DNA of 64,000 bases. It comes from SAR86 cluster bacterium (GTDB taxonomy: Bacteria > Pseudomonadota > Gammaproteobacteria > Magnimaribacterales > TMED112). The notes below the pieces were generated by a model. It saw only the letters and a list, made by a program, of their open reading frames with translations. It did no database searches and was not told the DNA's origin. The position numbers were made by a program, and so were the translations under genes. Location: the NCBI GenBank assembly GCA_003331605.1, contig QOPD01000002.1, positions 54,188 through 118,187 of the forward strand. Reading direction: 5' to 3'. Below, one piece after another: positions 37,226 through 46,218 of the stretch. The number at the start of each line of letters is the position of its first letter. Position 1 is the first letter of the stretch.

Positions 37226-38482
37226 ATGAAAATAAAGTCTATAAAAGCGATAGAGGTTTTGGATTCGCGTGGCAGGCCTACGGTTTATGCTTCTGTAAAT
37301 CTTGAAGATGGTTCAAAGGGTGAGGCATACGTTCCTAGTGGAGCATCAACAGGGAGTTTAGAGGCTCATGAATTGAGAGATTCAGATAATAGATTTTGTG
37401 GATTGGGAGTCATGCAGTCTGTAAATAATATCAATAAGATTATCCAACAATCTTTAATCAATAAAGATGCATCAGATCAAGAGGAAATAGATAAATTAAT
37501 GTGTGAGCTTGATGCCACGGAAAATAAAAGCAAGCTTGGAGCAAATTCAGTTCTTGCAGTATCACTTGCAGTATCAAGGTCTGCTGCAAATAGCCACAAT
37601 ATTCCACTATATGAGTATCTAAATATTATTTATAAAAAAAGATTCAATCGAGAAGCACAAATGTCATTGCCAAGACCAATGCTAAATATCTTTAATGGTG
37701 GTGGGCATGCTAATAACACCATTGATATTCAAGAATTTATGATTCTTCCTGATGTTAAATTCGAATTCTCAGAGGGGTTACGAATATCAACAGAAGTTTA
37801 TATGAATCTAAAAAAAATTCTTTCTGAAAAAGGGCTAAGTACTACTGTTGGAGATGAAGGTGGCTTTGCTCCAAACCTGAGAACCAATGAAGAAGTAATA
37901 GAACACATTATTCAGGCAGTAGAAGTCAGTGGTATGAGATATGGAGAAGATATTCATTTAGGCTTGGACTGTGCAGCAACAGAATTTTTTCAGGATGGAA
38001 CCTATGTCTTGAAAGGGGAAAATAAACAACTCAGCTCTCTTGAAATGATAGATTATTTAAAAGATTTGATTAATAAATTTCAGATTATTTCTGTCGAAGA
38101 TCCATTAGATGAAAATGATTGGGATAGTTGGACTAAAATTACCGCAGAGTGCCCGAACACTCAGATAGTTGGAGATGATATTTTTGTGACACAAAGTAAA
38201 TTGCTTGATAGAGGCATCAAAGAAAATGCTGGAAATGCAATTTTAGTTAAACTCAATCAGGTTGGATCACTATCAGAAACTTTGGAGGCAATTAATCTTG
38301 CTCAAAATAATAATTTTTCAACTGTTATTTCCCACCGTTCAGGTGAAACTGAAGATAGCTTCATCTCTGATTTATCAGTTGCAGTGAATGCAAAACAAAT
38401 TAAAACAGGAGCTCCTGCAAGATCTGATCGAACCGCAAAGTACAACCGATTATTGATAATAAATTCTGAACTCTACCCATGA
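37226..38482 (+). CDS. eno: Enolase
   Basis: Enolase interconverts 2-phosphoglycerate and PEP, and in E. coli it is also part of the degradosome. The 418-residue protein has EVLDSRGRPTV, PSGASTGSLEA, ILPDVKFEFSEG, the catalytic TTVGDEGGFAPN, SVEDPLDENDWDSW, the signature ILVKLNQVGSLSETLEA and SHRSGETEDSFISDL. It is a little shorter than the 432 of E. coli. A GAGAAAAAT ribosome-binding stretch precedes the ATG. ftsB overlaps its stop by 4 bp. Confidence 0.97.
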   Translation: MKIKSIKAIEVLDSRGRPTVYASVNLEDGSKGEAYVPSGASTGSLEAHELRDSDNRFCGLGVMQSVNNINKIIQQSLINKDASDQEEIDKLMCELDATENKSKLGANSVLAVSLAVSRSAANSHNIPLYEYLNIIYKKRFNREAQMSLPRPMLNIFNGGGHANNTIDIQEFMILPDVKFEFSEGLRISTEVYMNLKKILSEKGLSTTVGDEGGFAPNLRTNEEVIEHIIQAVEVSGMRYGEDIHLGLDCAATEFFQDGTYVLKGENKQLSSLEMIDYLKDLINKFQIISVEDPLDENDWDSWTKITAECPNTQIVGDDIFVTQSKLLDRGIKENAGNAILVKLNQVGSLSETLEAINLAQNNNFSTVISHRSGETEDSFISDLSVAVNAKQIKTGAPARSDRTAKYNRLLIINSELYP

Positions 38483-38772
38483 AAATAAAGCGGGTAGTAA
38501 ATATTTTCCTTTACTCTTTTTTGCTTGGTTTATTGATTTATCTGCTTTACGACATTTTCCTTGGTGACTATAGCTTTTCTCAACAGGCGGTGTTAAAAGA
38601 ACTGGTAAACATTAAAGAAGAGGAGCTATTAAAGATTTCAAATGAAAATCAGAATATAAAAACCGAAATACAATTCATTAAAGACAATGATGAGTATGTT
38701 GAACTTATTGCCAGAGAGGAGCTGGGATTAGTTAGAGAAGGCGAAGAGTATATTGATGATGAGCCAGAATAA
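38479..38772 (+). CDS. ftsB: Cell division protein FtsB
   Basis: FtsB is the third member of the FtsQLB complex. The 97-residue bitopic protein has one membrane helix (about residues 8-27). A periplasmic coiled coil follows (LKELVNIKEEELLKISNENQNIKTEIQFIKDN), then the conserved AREELGLVREGE segment. The acidic tail EGEEYIDDEPE is typical. The eno-ftsB-ispD order is standard for gammaproteobacteria. Overlaps eno by 4 bp and ispDF by about 17 bp. Confidence 0.94.
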   Translation: MKIKRVVNIFLYSFLLGLLIYLLYDIFLGDYSFSQQAVLKELVNIKEEELLKISNENQNIKTEIQFIKDNDEYVELIAREELGLVREGEEYIDDEPE

Positions 38773-39904
38773 ACATAAAGTTGCCATTATTCCTGCCGCA
38801 GGCTTTGGTACAAGGTTTTCATCAGACACCCCCAAACAGCTATTCAAGTTAAACGATGTATCGATAATTGAAAAAACAATTTCAGCCTTTGAATTTTGCG
38901 ATCAAATAGATGAAATAATCGTTTCAGCAAACGAAGCTGTAAGAGAACAAGTAAATTTATCCAATTACAATAGAAAAAAAATTAAGCTAATTCCAGGCGG
39001 TGACACTAGAGCTGAGTCAGTCTATCAAGCCTTAAAAGAGATTGTTGATGAAGAGGCTTTAGTAATTGTTCATGACGCAGTAAGGCCATTCATCTCTACT
39101 GCAGAGATAGTAAAACTAATTGATGAGTATGAAAAGAGAAACGCTGACATCTTAGTGTTTGGCATTCCTGTTTATGAATCATTGAAACTTATAGATAGTG
39201 AAACACTCGAAATCAAAAAGAGCGTGGATAGAAATGAATACTATTTAGCACAAACACCACAAATAACTTCAGCAAAAATTTTATTTGAGGCATATGGCCA
39301 GAGTTTAAGTAATAATTTTTTTCCATCTGATGAGTGTGAAGCTGTTGAAAGATATGGTGGAAAAGGTGAGTTTGTTCCTGGAAGTAGAAAAAATATAAAA
39401 ATTACTGTTCCAGAGGATTTGCTTGCAGAGAAAGAAGAACTTATTGGTAATGGTTTTGATAGCCATAAATTTTGTGAAGGTGATGGATTGTTGATTGGCG
39501 GGTTCAAGGTTCCGTATAAATTTTCCTTTGAAGCTCATTCAGATGGAGATATTGTGCTTCATGCCTTAATTGATTCAATGCTAGGGGCTTTAAATTTAGG
39601 TGATATTGGAACAAATTTCCCTTCAACTAAAGAATGGAGAGATGCTGCAGGAAGGGAGCTATTTTCAATAGCATACGAAAAAGTTAGGAATGAGGGATAT
39701 AAGCTATTGCAATTTGATGTCATAGTCATTGCAGAGCAACCAAAAATGAGTGGCTATAGGGAGGAAATTCTAAGAAGTCTTTCAGAAATTACCTCAGTCT
39801 CTGAAAAAAACATAGGCTTTAAGGCTAAAACTGCAGAAAATATGGGATTTATTGGTAATAATGAGGGAGCAGCAGCAATGGTAATCTCTAGGCTAAGCAG
39901 ATGA
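38756..39904 (+). CDS. ispDF: Bifunctional IspD/IspF (MEP pathway)
   Basis: The N-terminal half (about residues 5-225) is 2-C-methyl-D-erythritol 4-phosphate cytidylyltransferase with IIPAAGFGTRFSSDTPKQ, VHDAVRPFI and PSDECEAVE. The C-terminal half (about 228-382) is 2-C-methyl-D-erythritol 2,4-cyclodiphosphate synthase with GFDSHKF, AHSDGDIVLHALIDSMLGA and GDIGTNFPST. They catalyse steps 3 and 5 of isoprenoid synthesis, feeding undecaprenyl phosphate. In most gammaproteobacteria ispD and ispF are adjacent separate genes; here they form one frame of 382 residues without a visible linker. Start chosen at ATG 38756. Confidence 0.95.
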   Translation: MMSQNKHKVAIIPAAGFGTRFSSDTPKQLFKLNDVSIIEKTISAFEFCDQIDEIIVSANEAVREQVNLSNYNRKKIKLIPGGDTRAESVYQALKEIVDEEALVIVHDAVRPFISTAEIVKLIDEYEKRNADILVFGIPVYESLKLIDSETLEIKKSVDRNEYYLAQTPQITSAKILFEAYGQSLSNNFFPSDECEAVERYGGKGEFVPGSRKNIKITVPEDLLAEKEELIGNGFDSHKFCEGDGLLIGGFKVPYKFSFEAHSDGDIVLHALIDSMLGALNLGDIGTNFPSTKEWRDAAGRELFSIAYEKVRNEGYKLLQFDVIVIAEQPKMSGYREEILRSLSEITSVSEKNIGFKAKTAENMGFIGNNEGAAAMVISRLSR

Positions 39905-40644
39905 AAATATTATTTACAAATGATGACGGCATTGATTCTCACATAACAAGAGAGTTATATGAAACCCTATCTGCTGAGCACGAAGCTTATTTAATTGCGC
40001 CTGCAAAAGACAAAAGTGGACAAGGTGCTGCCATAACTCTAAGAACTGCTGTTGATGTAGTAAAGCTTGAAGACAAAATCTATTCGGTTGACGGCACGCC
40101 AGCGGATTGTGTTTTTATGGGTTTGATGGCAATTATGGATGGCTTACCAGATATTATCATCTCAGGTATAAATAAAGGAGCAAATATGGGAGATGATGTA
40201 ATACATTCTGGCACGCTTGGCGCAGCTTTTACTGCTAGAAAAATGAAGCTACCTCCATTAGCAGTATCCATTGCTAGTAGATCATTTGAAAATTACCAGT
40301 CATCTATACTAGCAACCAAGCTAATGCTGGAATACATAGAGCAAAATTACTCTGATGTTCCACATGGTGGGTTGGTATTCAATGTTAATGTTCCCAATTT
40401 GCCTTTTGAGGAAATCGAAGGCTTTCAGTTAACAAAGCTTGGCAACAGAGGCATACCACTAGCACCTGAGCTTGAAGAAACTGAAGGGAAAATAAGCTAT
40501 AAGATTGGAAAATCAGGCAGTCCAGATGGAGATTTATCGGGGACTGATTTCGAGGCAATTAGATCAAATAAGATTTCAGTAACACCGCTTTATTGGGATA
40601 TGACAAATAAAGATATGGTTATTGGAGATCTTCCGAGTGTGTAA
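39901..40644 (+). CDS. surE: 5'/3'-nucleotidase SurE
   Basis: SurE is a metal-dependent nucleoside monophosphate phosphatase. The 247-residue protein has FTNDDGIDS with the metal-binding Asp pair at residues 8-9, APAKDKSGQGAAIT, DGTPADCV, SGINKGANMGDDVIHSGTLGAA and GTDFEAI. Family length is normal. In gammaproteobacteria surE usually leads to pcm, nlpD and rpoS; none of these is here. ATGA-type overlap with ispDF; the next gene starts inside its 3' end. Confidence 0.95.
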   Translation: MKILFTNDDGIDSHITRELYETLSAEHEAYLIAPAKDKSGQGAAITLRTAVDVVKLEDKIYSVDGTPADCVFMGLMAIMDGLPDIIISGINKGANMGDDVIHSGTLGAAFTARKMKLPPLAVSIASRSFENYQSSILATKLMLEYIEQNYSDVPHGGLVFNVNVPNLPFEEIEGFQLTKLGNRGIPLAPELEETEGKISYKIGKSGSPDGDLSGTDFEAIRSNKISVTPLYWDMTNKDMVIGDLPSV

Positions 40645-41374
40645 AGTTTTTTACAATCTTTTAGCAGGTTTTTGCATGGGTCTTGCTGAGATTACTCCTG
40701 GCATATCTGGTGCCACTATTGCAGGGATCTTTAACGTCTATAAAGACTTCTTGGCTTCATTAAGCTCATTTAACCCACAATTATTTAAGAAAGGCTTTAG
40801 GCAATTTATTGCCAATTTAAATTTATCATTTTTGGCGCCACTGCTGATTGGTATGTTGGTAGCTATTGTTTTAGCAGCAAATGTAATTAATTATCTGATT
40901 GTTGGCTTTCTTTACGAATTGAAAGTATTCCTTTCTTTGTTGATGGTTTTTGCAGTGGTAAAAAATTTATTTTTTGACCATGAATTTAAAAAAATTAAAA
41001 ACTTCTTTTTTAGTTTCTTAATCGGGATTTTGGTTGCTTCATTCGTTGCCTTTACTTTAGTCACTCTCGATTTCAGTAATTCTTTCTTACTTATTGTTGC
41101 CGGCTTTTTGGGGTTTAGTGCATTTATAATGCCTGGGATATCTGGATCCTTAGTTTTTCTGATATTGGGTGCTTACCAGCTTATAATTTTGGCTATAGTG
41201 GCACTAGATATTCTTGCTTTGCTACCTGTTCTTCTAGGAATGTTGCTCTCATTCTTGCTATTGCCCAAGGCAATAGTAGAGAGATTTGAAGAGAACTCTG
41301 AAAGAACGATTATGTTTTTCTCAGGGTTAATATTTGGGTCAATTCCAGCAGTTTGGCTGCACTTGCATGCCTAA
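40637..41374 (+). CDS. DUF368 family membrane protein
   Basis: This is a polytopic inner-membrane protein of the DUF368 family (PopT/UptA-like proteins; some bacterial members have been implicated in recycling of undecaprenyl phosphate). I chose GTG 40637 with GGAGAT ahead, giving 245 residues; the track uses TTG 40622. The N-terminal half has [28 protein letters not shown] and the second half repeats [21 protein letters not shown], an inverted-repeat transporter-like pattern. Its place at the end of a cell-wall gene run fits an undecaprenyl phosphate role, but that is inference. The stop overlaps fdxA within CTAA. Confidence 0.85.
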   Translation: MCKVFYNLLAGFCMGLAEITPGISGATIAGIFNVYKDFLASLSSFNPQLFKKGFRQFIANLNLSFLAPLLIGMLVAIVLAANVINYLIVGFLYELKVFLSLLMVFAVVKNLFFDHEFKKIKNFFFSFLIGILVASFVAFTLVTLDFSNSFLLIVAGFLGFSAFIMPGISGSLVFLILGAYQLIILAIVALDILALLPVLLGMLLSFLLLPKAIVERFEENSERTIMFFSGLIFGSIPAVWLHLHA

Positions 41375-41694
41375 TCTCTAAGTAGATCAATTTTATTTCT
41401 TATGGTTTTATATTTTTCTGATTCTGGCAGGGCTTCTTTTTGTTGTGTGATATTCGGCCATAGTTTTGAATATTTTTCATTTAATTCAATGAAAGGAATT
41501 TGATCTGGAGGAAGTTCATCCTCTGCATAAATTGCATCTACGGGACATTCTGGTTCGCATAGACCACAATCAATGCATTCATCTGGATTGATTGCCAGAA
41601 AATTTGGCCCCTCATAAAAGCAATCAACAGGACAGACTTCAACACAGTCGGTGTGCTTACATTCAATGCATGAGTCTGTAACTATGAAAGCCAT
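41371..41694 (-). CDS. fdxA: Seven-iron ferredoxin FdxA
   Basis: FdxA is a soluble [3Fe-4S][4Fe-4S] ferredoxin. The 107-residue protein has the cluster motifs [18 protein letters not shown] and [17 protein letters not shown], followed by a C-terminal extension (residues about 58-107) typical of Azotobacter-type FdI/FdxA. In Pseudomonas fdxA lies between rpoS and mutS, upstream of recA. Here rpoS, mutS and cinA are missing, leaving surE, DUF368, fdxA and recA side by side. It is divergent from recA across 118 bp. Confidence 0.96.
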   Translation of the reverse strand: MAFIVTDSCIECKHTDCVEVCPVDCFYEGPNFLAINPDECIDCGLCEPECPVDAIYAEDELPPDQIPFIELNEKYSKLWPNITQQKEALPESEKYKTIRNKIDLLRD

Positions 41695-41754
41695 TGTGGG
41701 TATTTTACTTGTGAAAAGAAATATTCAAAAACATTCAGGACAATAATTGGAAGT

Positions 41755-41782
41755 ATTTACTTGTTAAAAAAAAAAATATAGA
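41755..41782 (+). promoter_or_regulatory. Candidate recA promoter
   Basis: TTTACT (41755) and TATAGA (41777) lie 16 bp apart, each with four of six matches to the sigma-70 consensus. The predicted transcription start falls inside the LexA-type box just downstream, which is a sensible arrangement for an SOS promoter. Placement is tentative. Confidence 0.35.
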
Positions 41783-41783
41783 G

Positions 41784-41803
41784 TACTGTATAAATATACA
41801 CTT
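41784..41803 (+). promoter_or_regulatory. LexA (SOS) box upstream of recA
   Basis: TACTGTATAAATATACACTT matches the gammaproteobacterial LexA consensus TACTGTATATATATACAGTA closely. The left half CTGTATA is perfect and the right half TATACAC differs from TATACAG in one base. It ends about 10 bases before the recA ATG. This implies that recA is SOS-controlled by a LexA with E. coli-type specificity, encoded elsewhere. Confidence 0.8.
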
Positions 41804-41812
41804 ATTTAAAAA

Positions 41813-42790
41813 ATGGCTGATAACAAAAAACAAACTCTCGAAAATGCCCTTAAGCAAATTGAAAGCCAATTTGGTAAGGGAACAATAATGAAACTTGGTG
41901 CTAGGGAGGCGGTAGAAGTGCCGTCTATATCAACAGGCTCTTTTGGTCTTGATAAAGCTCTAGGAATTGGAGGGCTTCCTAAAGGAAGAGTGGTTGAAAT
42001 CTATGGACCAGAATCTTCAGGCAAAACAACTCTTACATTGCAGATTATAGCTGAGTGCCAAAAAGCTGGTGGAAGTGCGGCATTTATCGATGCAGAGCAT
42101 GCACTGGATCCAGAGTATGCCAAAGCACTTGGGGTGGATATTGATGAATTACTACTTTCTCAACCTGATACTGGGGAACAGGCTCTAGAAGTTACAGATA
42201 TGTTGGTAAAAAGTGGAAGTCTAGATGTAATTGTCATAGATAGCGTTGCTGCTTTGGTGCCAAGAGCAGAACTCGAAGGTGACATGGGTGATTCACATGT
42301 AGGTTTACAAGCTCGACTTATGTCTCAAGCCCTAAGAAAAATTACAGGAAGCATTCAAAAATCAAACACTCTTGTGATTTTTATAAATCAAATACGAATG
42401 AAAATAGGAGTTATGTTTGGAAGTCCTGAAACTACAACAGGTGGTAATGCCTTAAAATTCTATTCAAGTGTTCGATTAGATATACGCAGAGTTGGCGCTA
42501 TAAAAGATGGTGATGAAATTGTTGGTAATGAGACAAGAGTTAAAGTTGTCAAAAATAAAATGGCACCACCATTTAAGGTTGTAGACTTTCAGATTTTATA
42601 TGGCAAAGGCATCAATAGGATGGCAGAAATCATAGAGCATGCTGTTAAAAAAGGAGCTATAGAAAAAGCTGGATCTTGGTACAGTTTTGAGGGCGATAAA
42701 ATTGGTCAAGGCATAGGAAATGCTTCACAGTTTTTAGTTGATAACCCTAAAGTTCTTAAGAAAGTTGAACAATCTATCGTTGAGGTTTAG
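41813..42790 (+). CDS. recA: Recombinase RecA
   Basis: RecA forms the strand-exchange filament and triggers LexA cleavage. The 325-residue protein has Walker [28 protein letters not shown], Walker [11 protein letters not shown], loop 1 [26 protein letters not shown], loop 2 [22 protein letters not shown], and the C-terminal domain. It ends at [11 protein letters not shown], so the acidic C-terminal tail present in E. coli RecA (about 25 residues, NEDF end) is absent. recX does not follow. The stop overlaps the convergent DUF885 gene within TTAG. Confidence 0.97.
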   Translation: MADNKKQTLENALKQIESQFGKGTIMKLGAREAVEVPSISTGSFGLDKALGIGGLPKGRVVEIYGPESSGKTTLTLQIIAECQKAGGSAAFIDAEHALDPEYAKALGVDIDELLLSQPDTGEQALEVTDMLVKSGSLDVIVIDSVAALVPRAELEGDMGDSHVGLQARLMSQALRKITGSIQKSNTLVIFINQIRMKIGVMFGSPETTTGGNALKFYSSVRLDIRRVGAIKDGDEIVGNETRVKVVKNKMAPPFKVVDFQILYGKGINRMAEIIEHAVKKGAIEKAGSWYSFEGDKIGQGIGNASQFLVDNPKVLKKVEQSIVEV

Positions 42791-44658
42791 TTAGCTTTAA
42801 CTTCCTGAATATACTTTTCAATTATTGCCTCTAGCACTGTTAGAGGCAATGATCCATTCATAAGCACATGGTGATGAAAATCTTTAATATCGTAAAGGTC
42901 GCCAAGTTCATTTTTAGCTTTCTCTCTCAGCTCTAGAATTTTAATCCTACCAATCATATAGGCGCAGGCTTGCCCCGGCCAAACAATATATCTTTCTATT
43001 TCGGATGTAGCCTCACTTTCTTCAGATCCAACATTTTCCATCATATATTTAATTGCCTCTTCTCTTGTCCACTTCTTATAGTGAATTCCAGTATCAACAA
43101 CTAGCCTTACTGCTCTAAATAGTTCTGATTGCAGAGAACCTATCATTTCATATGGATCATTAATTAAATCTGCTTCAATGGCTAATCTTTCGGCATATAA
43201 TGCCCAACCTTCACCAAAGGCTGAAGTTCTATAACCTAGTTTTTTCCAAATAGTTTGATTTTGATTTTCTTGATTTATGGCATTTTGAAAGTGATGTCCC
43301 GGTATAGCTTCATGAAAAGATAGAGCTGGCATCCCAAATGTTTTGGTTGCTTTAATATCGTAGAGGTTTGCATAAAAGACCCCTGGTCTAGAGCCATCCA
43401 ACGCAGGCGATTGATAGTATCCTCCTGCAGCACTCGCTTCAGCATATTCAGGTATTCTTTTAACTATTACCTCAGCTTTTGGTAATTGATAAAAATAGCT
43501 GTCCATCTCCGTTAAAGCATTTTGTTGTATTTCTGTATACTTTTCTATAATTTGTCTTCTGCCATTATCTGAATCTTCAAAAAGAAATCTTGGGTCGTTA
43601 TTCAACTGATCATATAAAATTGGTAAAGGTTGTGTTGTATCGTAACCCTCCTTTTCAAAAATTTTAATAATCTCAGCTTGAATTTCTTTAACAAGTTTTA
43701 AGCCAATATTATGAATTTCTTCAGGTGAGTAGTTTGTGGTGGTATAAATCTTTAATCGATGTTTATAAAAATCATCACCATTGGGCAATCCCCATACACC
43801 ATCCATAGCACGTGCATTCAACAGTTGCTCATTCATAACTGACGCTAGATTTTGATAGCTTTTAATAAATGAATTTGAAAGTGCATCCTTAAGTTCATTC
43901 ATATAAAGCTCTTTTAGCCCATTATCTATTTCCACTGTTGCAATTTTTTCATTAAGATTTTTATAGATTGGATTATCAATTATCTCGAATGATGCAAGCG
44001 TATCTATTTGATTTTTAGCTTTTTCGTAAACAAATTTTGGTGAATAAATTCCTTTTTCCCCTCTTTCTATCAAGAAAAGGATAGAATCATCAATTACATT
44101 ATCTATTGTGGATACTCTGTGAATATAGTCTTTAATAGATTTTTCATCTGTAATTTTATGAGTATCTGTTAGAAACTCTACGAGACTCAAATGTAAGCCA
44201 AAAAATTGTGAAAGAGGATTGAAGTGATGTTGAAATGATTCGAAACTTACTTTTTGGTTTTTGAGACTGAATTTTGCTATCTGTAGATTGTATTTTTCCT
44301 CTTGCATTTTGTTTTCATCAAATTTTTCAAGAGTGCTGAGGCGTGAGGTGGTCTCTTCATAACTACTTTGGGCACTTTGCTGACTGTAATCGTCCCATTT
44401 GGAATTATGCCCAGTAAATGCATCAAGTTCACCAAGCCCCATGTAGCTAAGTGTTTCTGGGCTCGATAGTATGTCTTCCATAAGTATACGATCTAGAAAT
44501 CTATCTAGTTGATTTGTTGGACTTGCTCCCCATTCGCCAAGTTTGTTTTCGAGCATTTTCGTTGCAAAAAAATTGGGGTTAAACGAAAGTATTACTAACA
44601 AAGCAACGAGCAATGATCCCAGTAAAAAGCCACCAATTGTTGTAAAAAATTTAATCAT
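42787..44658 (-). CDS. DUF885 family membrane-anchored metallopeptidase-like protein
   Basis: This 623-residue protein has an N-terminal signal anchor (about residues 7-28) and a long helical DUF885 body. The HExxH-like motif is [13 protein letters not shown] (about residue 445), followed by [10 protein letters not shown], which would supply the downstream metal ligand Glu. DUF885 proteins are predicted zinc carboxypeptidase-like enzymes; the substrate is unknown. The gene starts at the base after the proS stop, so the two form an operon. Confidence 0.85.
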   Translation of the reverse strand: MIKFFTTIGGFLLGSLLVALLVILSFNPNFFATKMLENKLGEWGASPTNQLDRFLDRILMEDILSSPETLSYMGLGELDAFTGHNSKWDDYSQQSAQSSYEETTSRLSTLEKFDENKMQEEKYNLQIAKFSLKNQKVSFESFQHHFNPLSQFFGLHLSLVEFLTDTHKITDEKSIKDYIHRVSTIDNVIDDSILFLIERGEKGIYSPKFVYEKAKNQIDTLASFEIIDNPIYKNLNEKIATVEIDNGLKELYMNELKDALSNSFIKSYQNLASVMNEQLLNARAMDGVWGLPNGDDFYKHRLKIYTTTNYSPEEIHNIGLKLVKEIQAEIIKIFEKEGYDTTQPLPILYDQLNNDPRFLFEDSDNGRRQIIEKYTEIQQNALTEMDSYFYQLPKAEVIVKRIPEYAEASAAGGYYQSPALDGSRPGVFYANLYDIKATKTFGMPALSFHEAIPGHHFQNAINQENQNQTIWKKLGYRTSAFGEGWALYAERLAIEADLINDPYEMIGSLQSELFRAVRLVVDTGIHYKKWTREEAIKYMMENVGSEESEATSEIERYIVWPGQACAYMIGRIKILELREKAKNELGDLYDIKDFHHHVLMNGSLPLTVLEAIIEKYIQEVKAN

Positions 44659-45930
44659 TCAACTGTTTGATTCAATAATTTTTTTAATTTCATCGGCTGA
44701 GCACTCAGTCTTCTGACCCAGAACCCGATCGTTAAACTCATATTTATTGCTATTAAAATTATTAGGACTTATAACAACTGAATATGGAATTCCCAATAAT
44801 TCATTTTCAGAGAATTTGATACCAGCTCTTATCTCACGATCATCAAGCACAACATCAATTTTATATTTCTTCATCAGTTTGTATAAGGTTAAAGAAGCAT
44901 CCATAACCTCAGGTTTCTTTGGATCTAAGCAAATAATATTAAGCTGGAAGGGTGTAATTTTTTTTGGCCACAACATTCCCATTTCTTTATAGTTTTGTTC
45001 AATTGCAGCAGCAACAATCCTAGAGATGCCTATCCCATAACACCCCATTGAAAGTGTTACCTCTTCTCCTTGATCATTCTTTAATTTTACGTCCATTTTT
45101 TCAGAGTATTTTTGTCCAAGTTGGAAAATATGACCTACTTCAATCCCTCTTTTTAATTGTAATTTTCCTTTTCCATCTGGTGAGGGCTTCCCTTCAAGCT
45201 CTGATGGGTCCTTATCGAAATCTAAAATTTCAACATTTGCAGCAAAATCACTCTCATCGCTTATAGCTAGGAGATCTTCTCCAGAGTCTGCCAAAATATG
45301 AAACTCTTCACTTACATCTCCTCCAATATTGCCAGCATCAGCCTTAACAACCCTGTAATTTAGCCCTAAATCATTAAAGATATTTACATAAGCGTCTTTC
45401 ATAACGTCGTAACTTTTTTGTAGACCCTCTGCACCCAGATCGAAACTATAAGCATCTTTCATAGTAAATTCTCTTGCTCTCATGACTCCAAATCGTGGCC
45501 TTATTTCATCTCTAAATTTTGTTTGAATTTGGTATAAATTGATTGGAAGATCTTTATAACTTATCGGGTAAGATCTAAAAATATCACAAACAACTTCCTC
45601 ATGAGTGGGCCCTAAAACGAATTCTCTATCCGATCTATCGTTAAATTTAAGCAATTCTTTTCCATATTCATCAAACCTTTTGGATTCTTTCCATAAATCT
45701 GAAGGCTGCACCATTGGCATTAATATTTCTTGAGCACCAGCTTTATTCATATTTTCTCTTACAACATCTTCAACTTTTCTTAATATTTTTAGTCCAAAGG
45801 GAAGCCAATTATAAATGCCAGCGGCTGTTTTCTTAATCATGCCAGCCCTAAGCATCAACTTATGACTTATAAGCTCAGCATCAGAGGGATCTTCTCTGCT
45901 TGTAGGGACGAATATTTTTGAGAAATACAC
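44659..45930 (-). CDS. proS: Prolyl-tRNA synthetase lacking the INS editing domain
   Basis: ProRS charges tRNA-Pro. The start is GTG with GAGGAG 6 bases upstream. Motif 2 (QIQTKFRDEIRPRFGVMRAREFTMKDAYSF) and motif 3 (SMGCYGIGISRIVAAAIEQN), plus the anticodon-binding domain, are intact. The 423-residue length is far below the 572 of E. coli. Between SDFAANVE and SPDGKGKLQLKRGIEVGHIFQLG only about 20 residues remain where the E. coli enzyme has the roughly 180-residue INS domain that hydrolyses Ala-tRNA-Pro. Compact ProRS of this type is known from alphaproteobacteria. A separate ProXp-type editor may exist elsewhere. Confidence 0.95.
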   Translation of the reverse strand: MYFSKIFVPTSREDPSDAELISHKLMLRAGMIKKTAAGIYNWLPFGLKILRKVEDVVRENMNKAGAQEILMPMVQPSDLWKESKRFDEYGKELLKFNDRSDREFVLGPTHEEVVCDIFRSYPISYKDLPINLYQIQTKFRDEIRPRFGVMRAREFTMKDAYSFDLGAEGLQKSYDVMKDAYVNIFNDLGLNYRVVKADAGNIGGDVSEEFHILADSGEDLLAISDESDFAANVEILDFDKDPSELEGKPSPDGKGKLQLKRGIEVGHIFQLGQKYSEKMDVKLKNDQGEEVTLSMGCYGIGISRIVAAAIEQNYKEMGMLWPKKITPFQLNIICLDPKKPEVMDASLTLYKLMKKYKIDVVLDDREIRAGIKFSENELLGIPYSVVISPNNFNSNKYEFNDRVLGQKTECSADEIKKIIESNS

Positions 45931-45972
45931 TATAATCTCCTCTTTTAATTATATGGTAGTTTAATTAGGAAT

Positions 45973-46218
45973 ATGCCCATTTACGAGTATTACTGCGAAG
46001 TATGTCAATCAAAGTTTGAAGTGATTCAAAAAATTTTAGATCAACCATTGGGAAAATGCTTAAAGTGTAAGAAGTCAAAAAAATTAGTAAAATTAGTGTC
46101 TGCACCGGGATTTAGGTTCAAAGGCTCAGGTTGGTACGAAACTGATTTTAAAGTTGGGGCTAAAAAAAATATTCACGGAGAAGAAAAAAAAGCTAAAAGT
46201 AAAAAAGATGAGAACTAA
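45973..46218 (+). CDS. FmdB-type zinc-ribbon protein
   Basis: This is an 81-residue protein with the FmdB/CxxC-CxxC putative regulatory zinc-ribbon domain: MPIYEYYCEVCQSKFEVIQ, then GKCLKCKKSKKLVKLVSAPGFRFKGSGWYETDFK. Two CxxC pairs (VCEVCQ-like CEVC and CLKC) would bind one zinc. The basic tail is disordered-looking. The family often lies just upstream of aspS in proteobacteria, as here (11-bp overlap). Molecular function is not established. It is divergent from proS across 42 bp containing TATAAT-like sequences. Confidence 0.85.
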   Translation: MPIYEYYCEVCQSKFEVIQKILDQPLGKCLKCKKSKKLVKLVSAPGFRFKGSGWYETDFKVGAKKNIHGEEKKAKSKKDEN

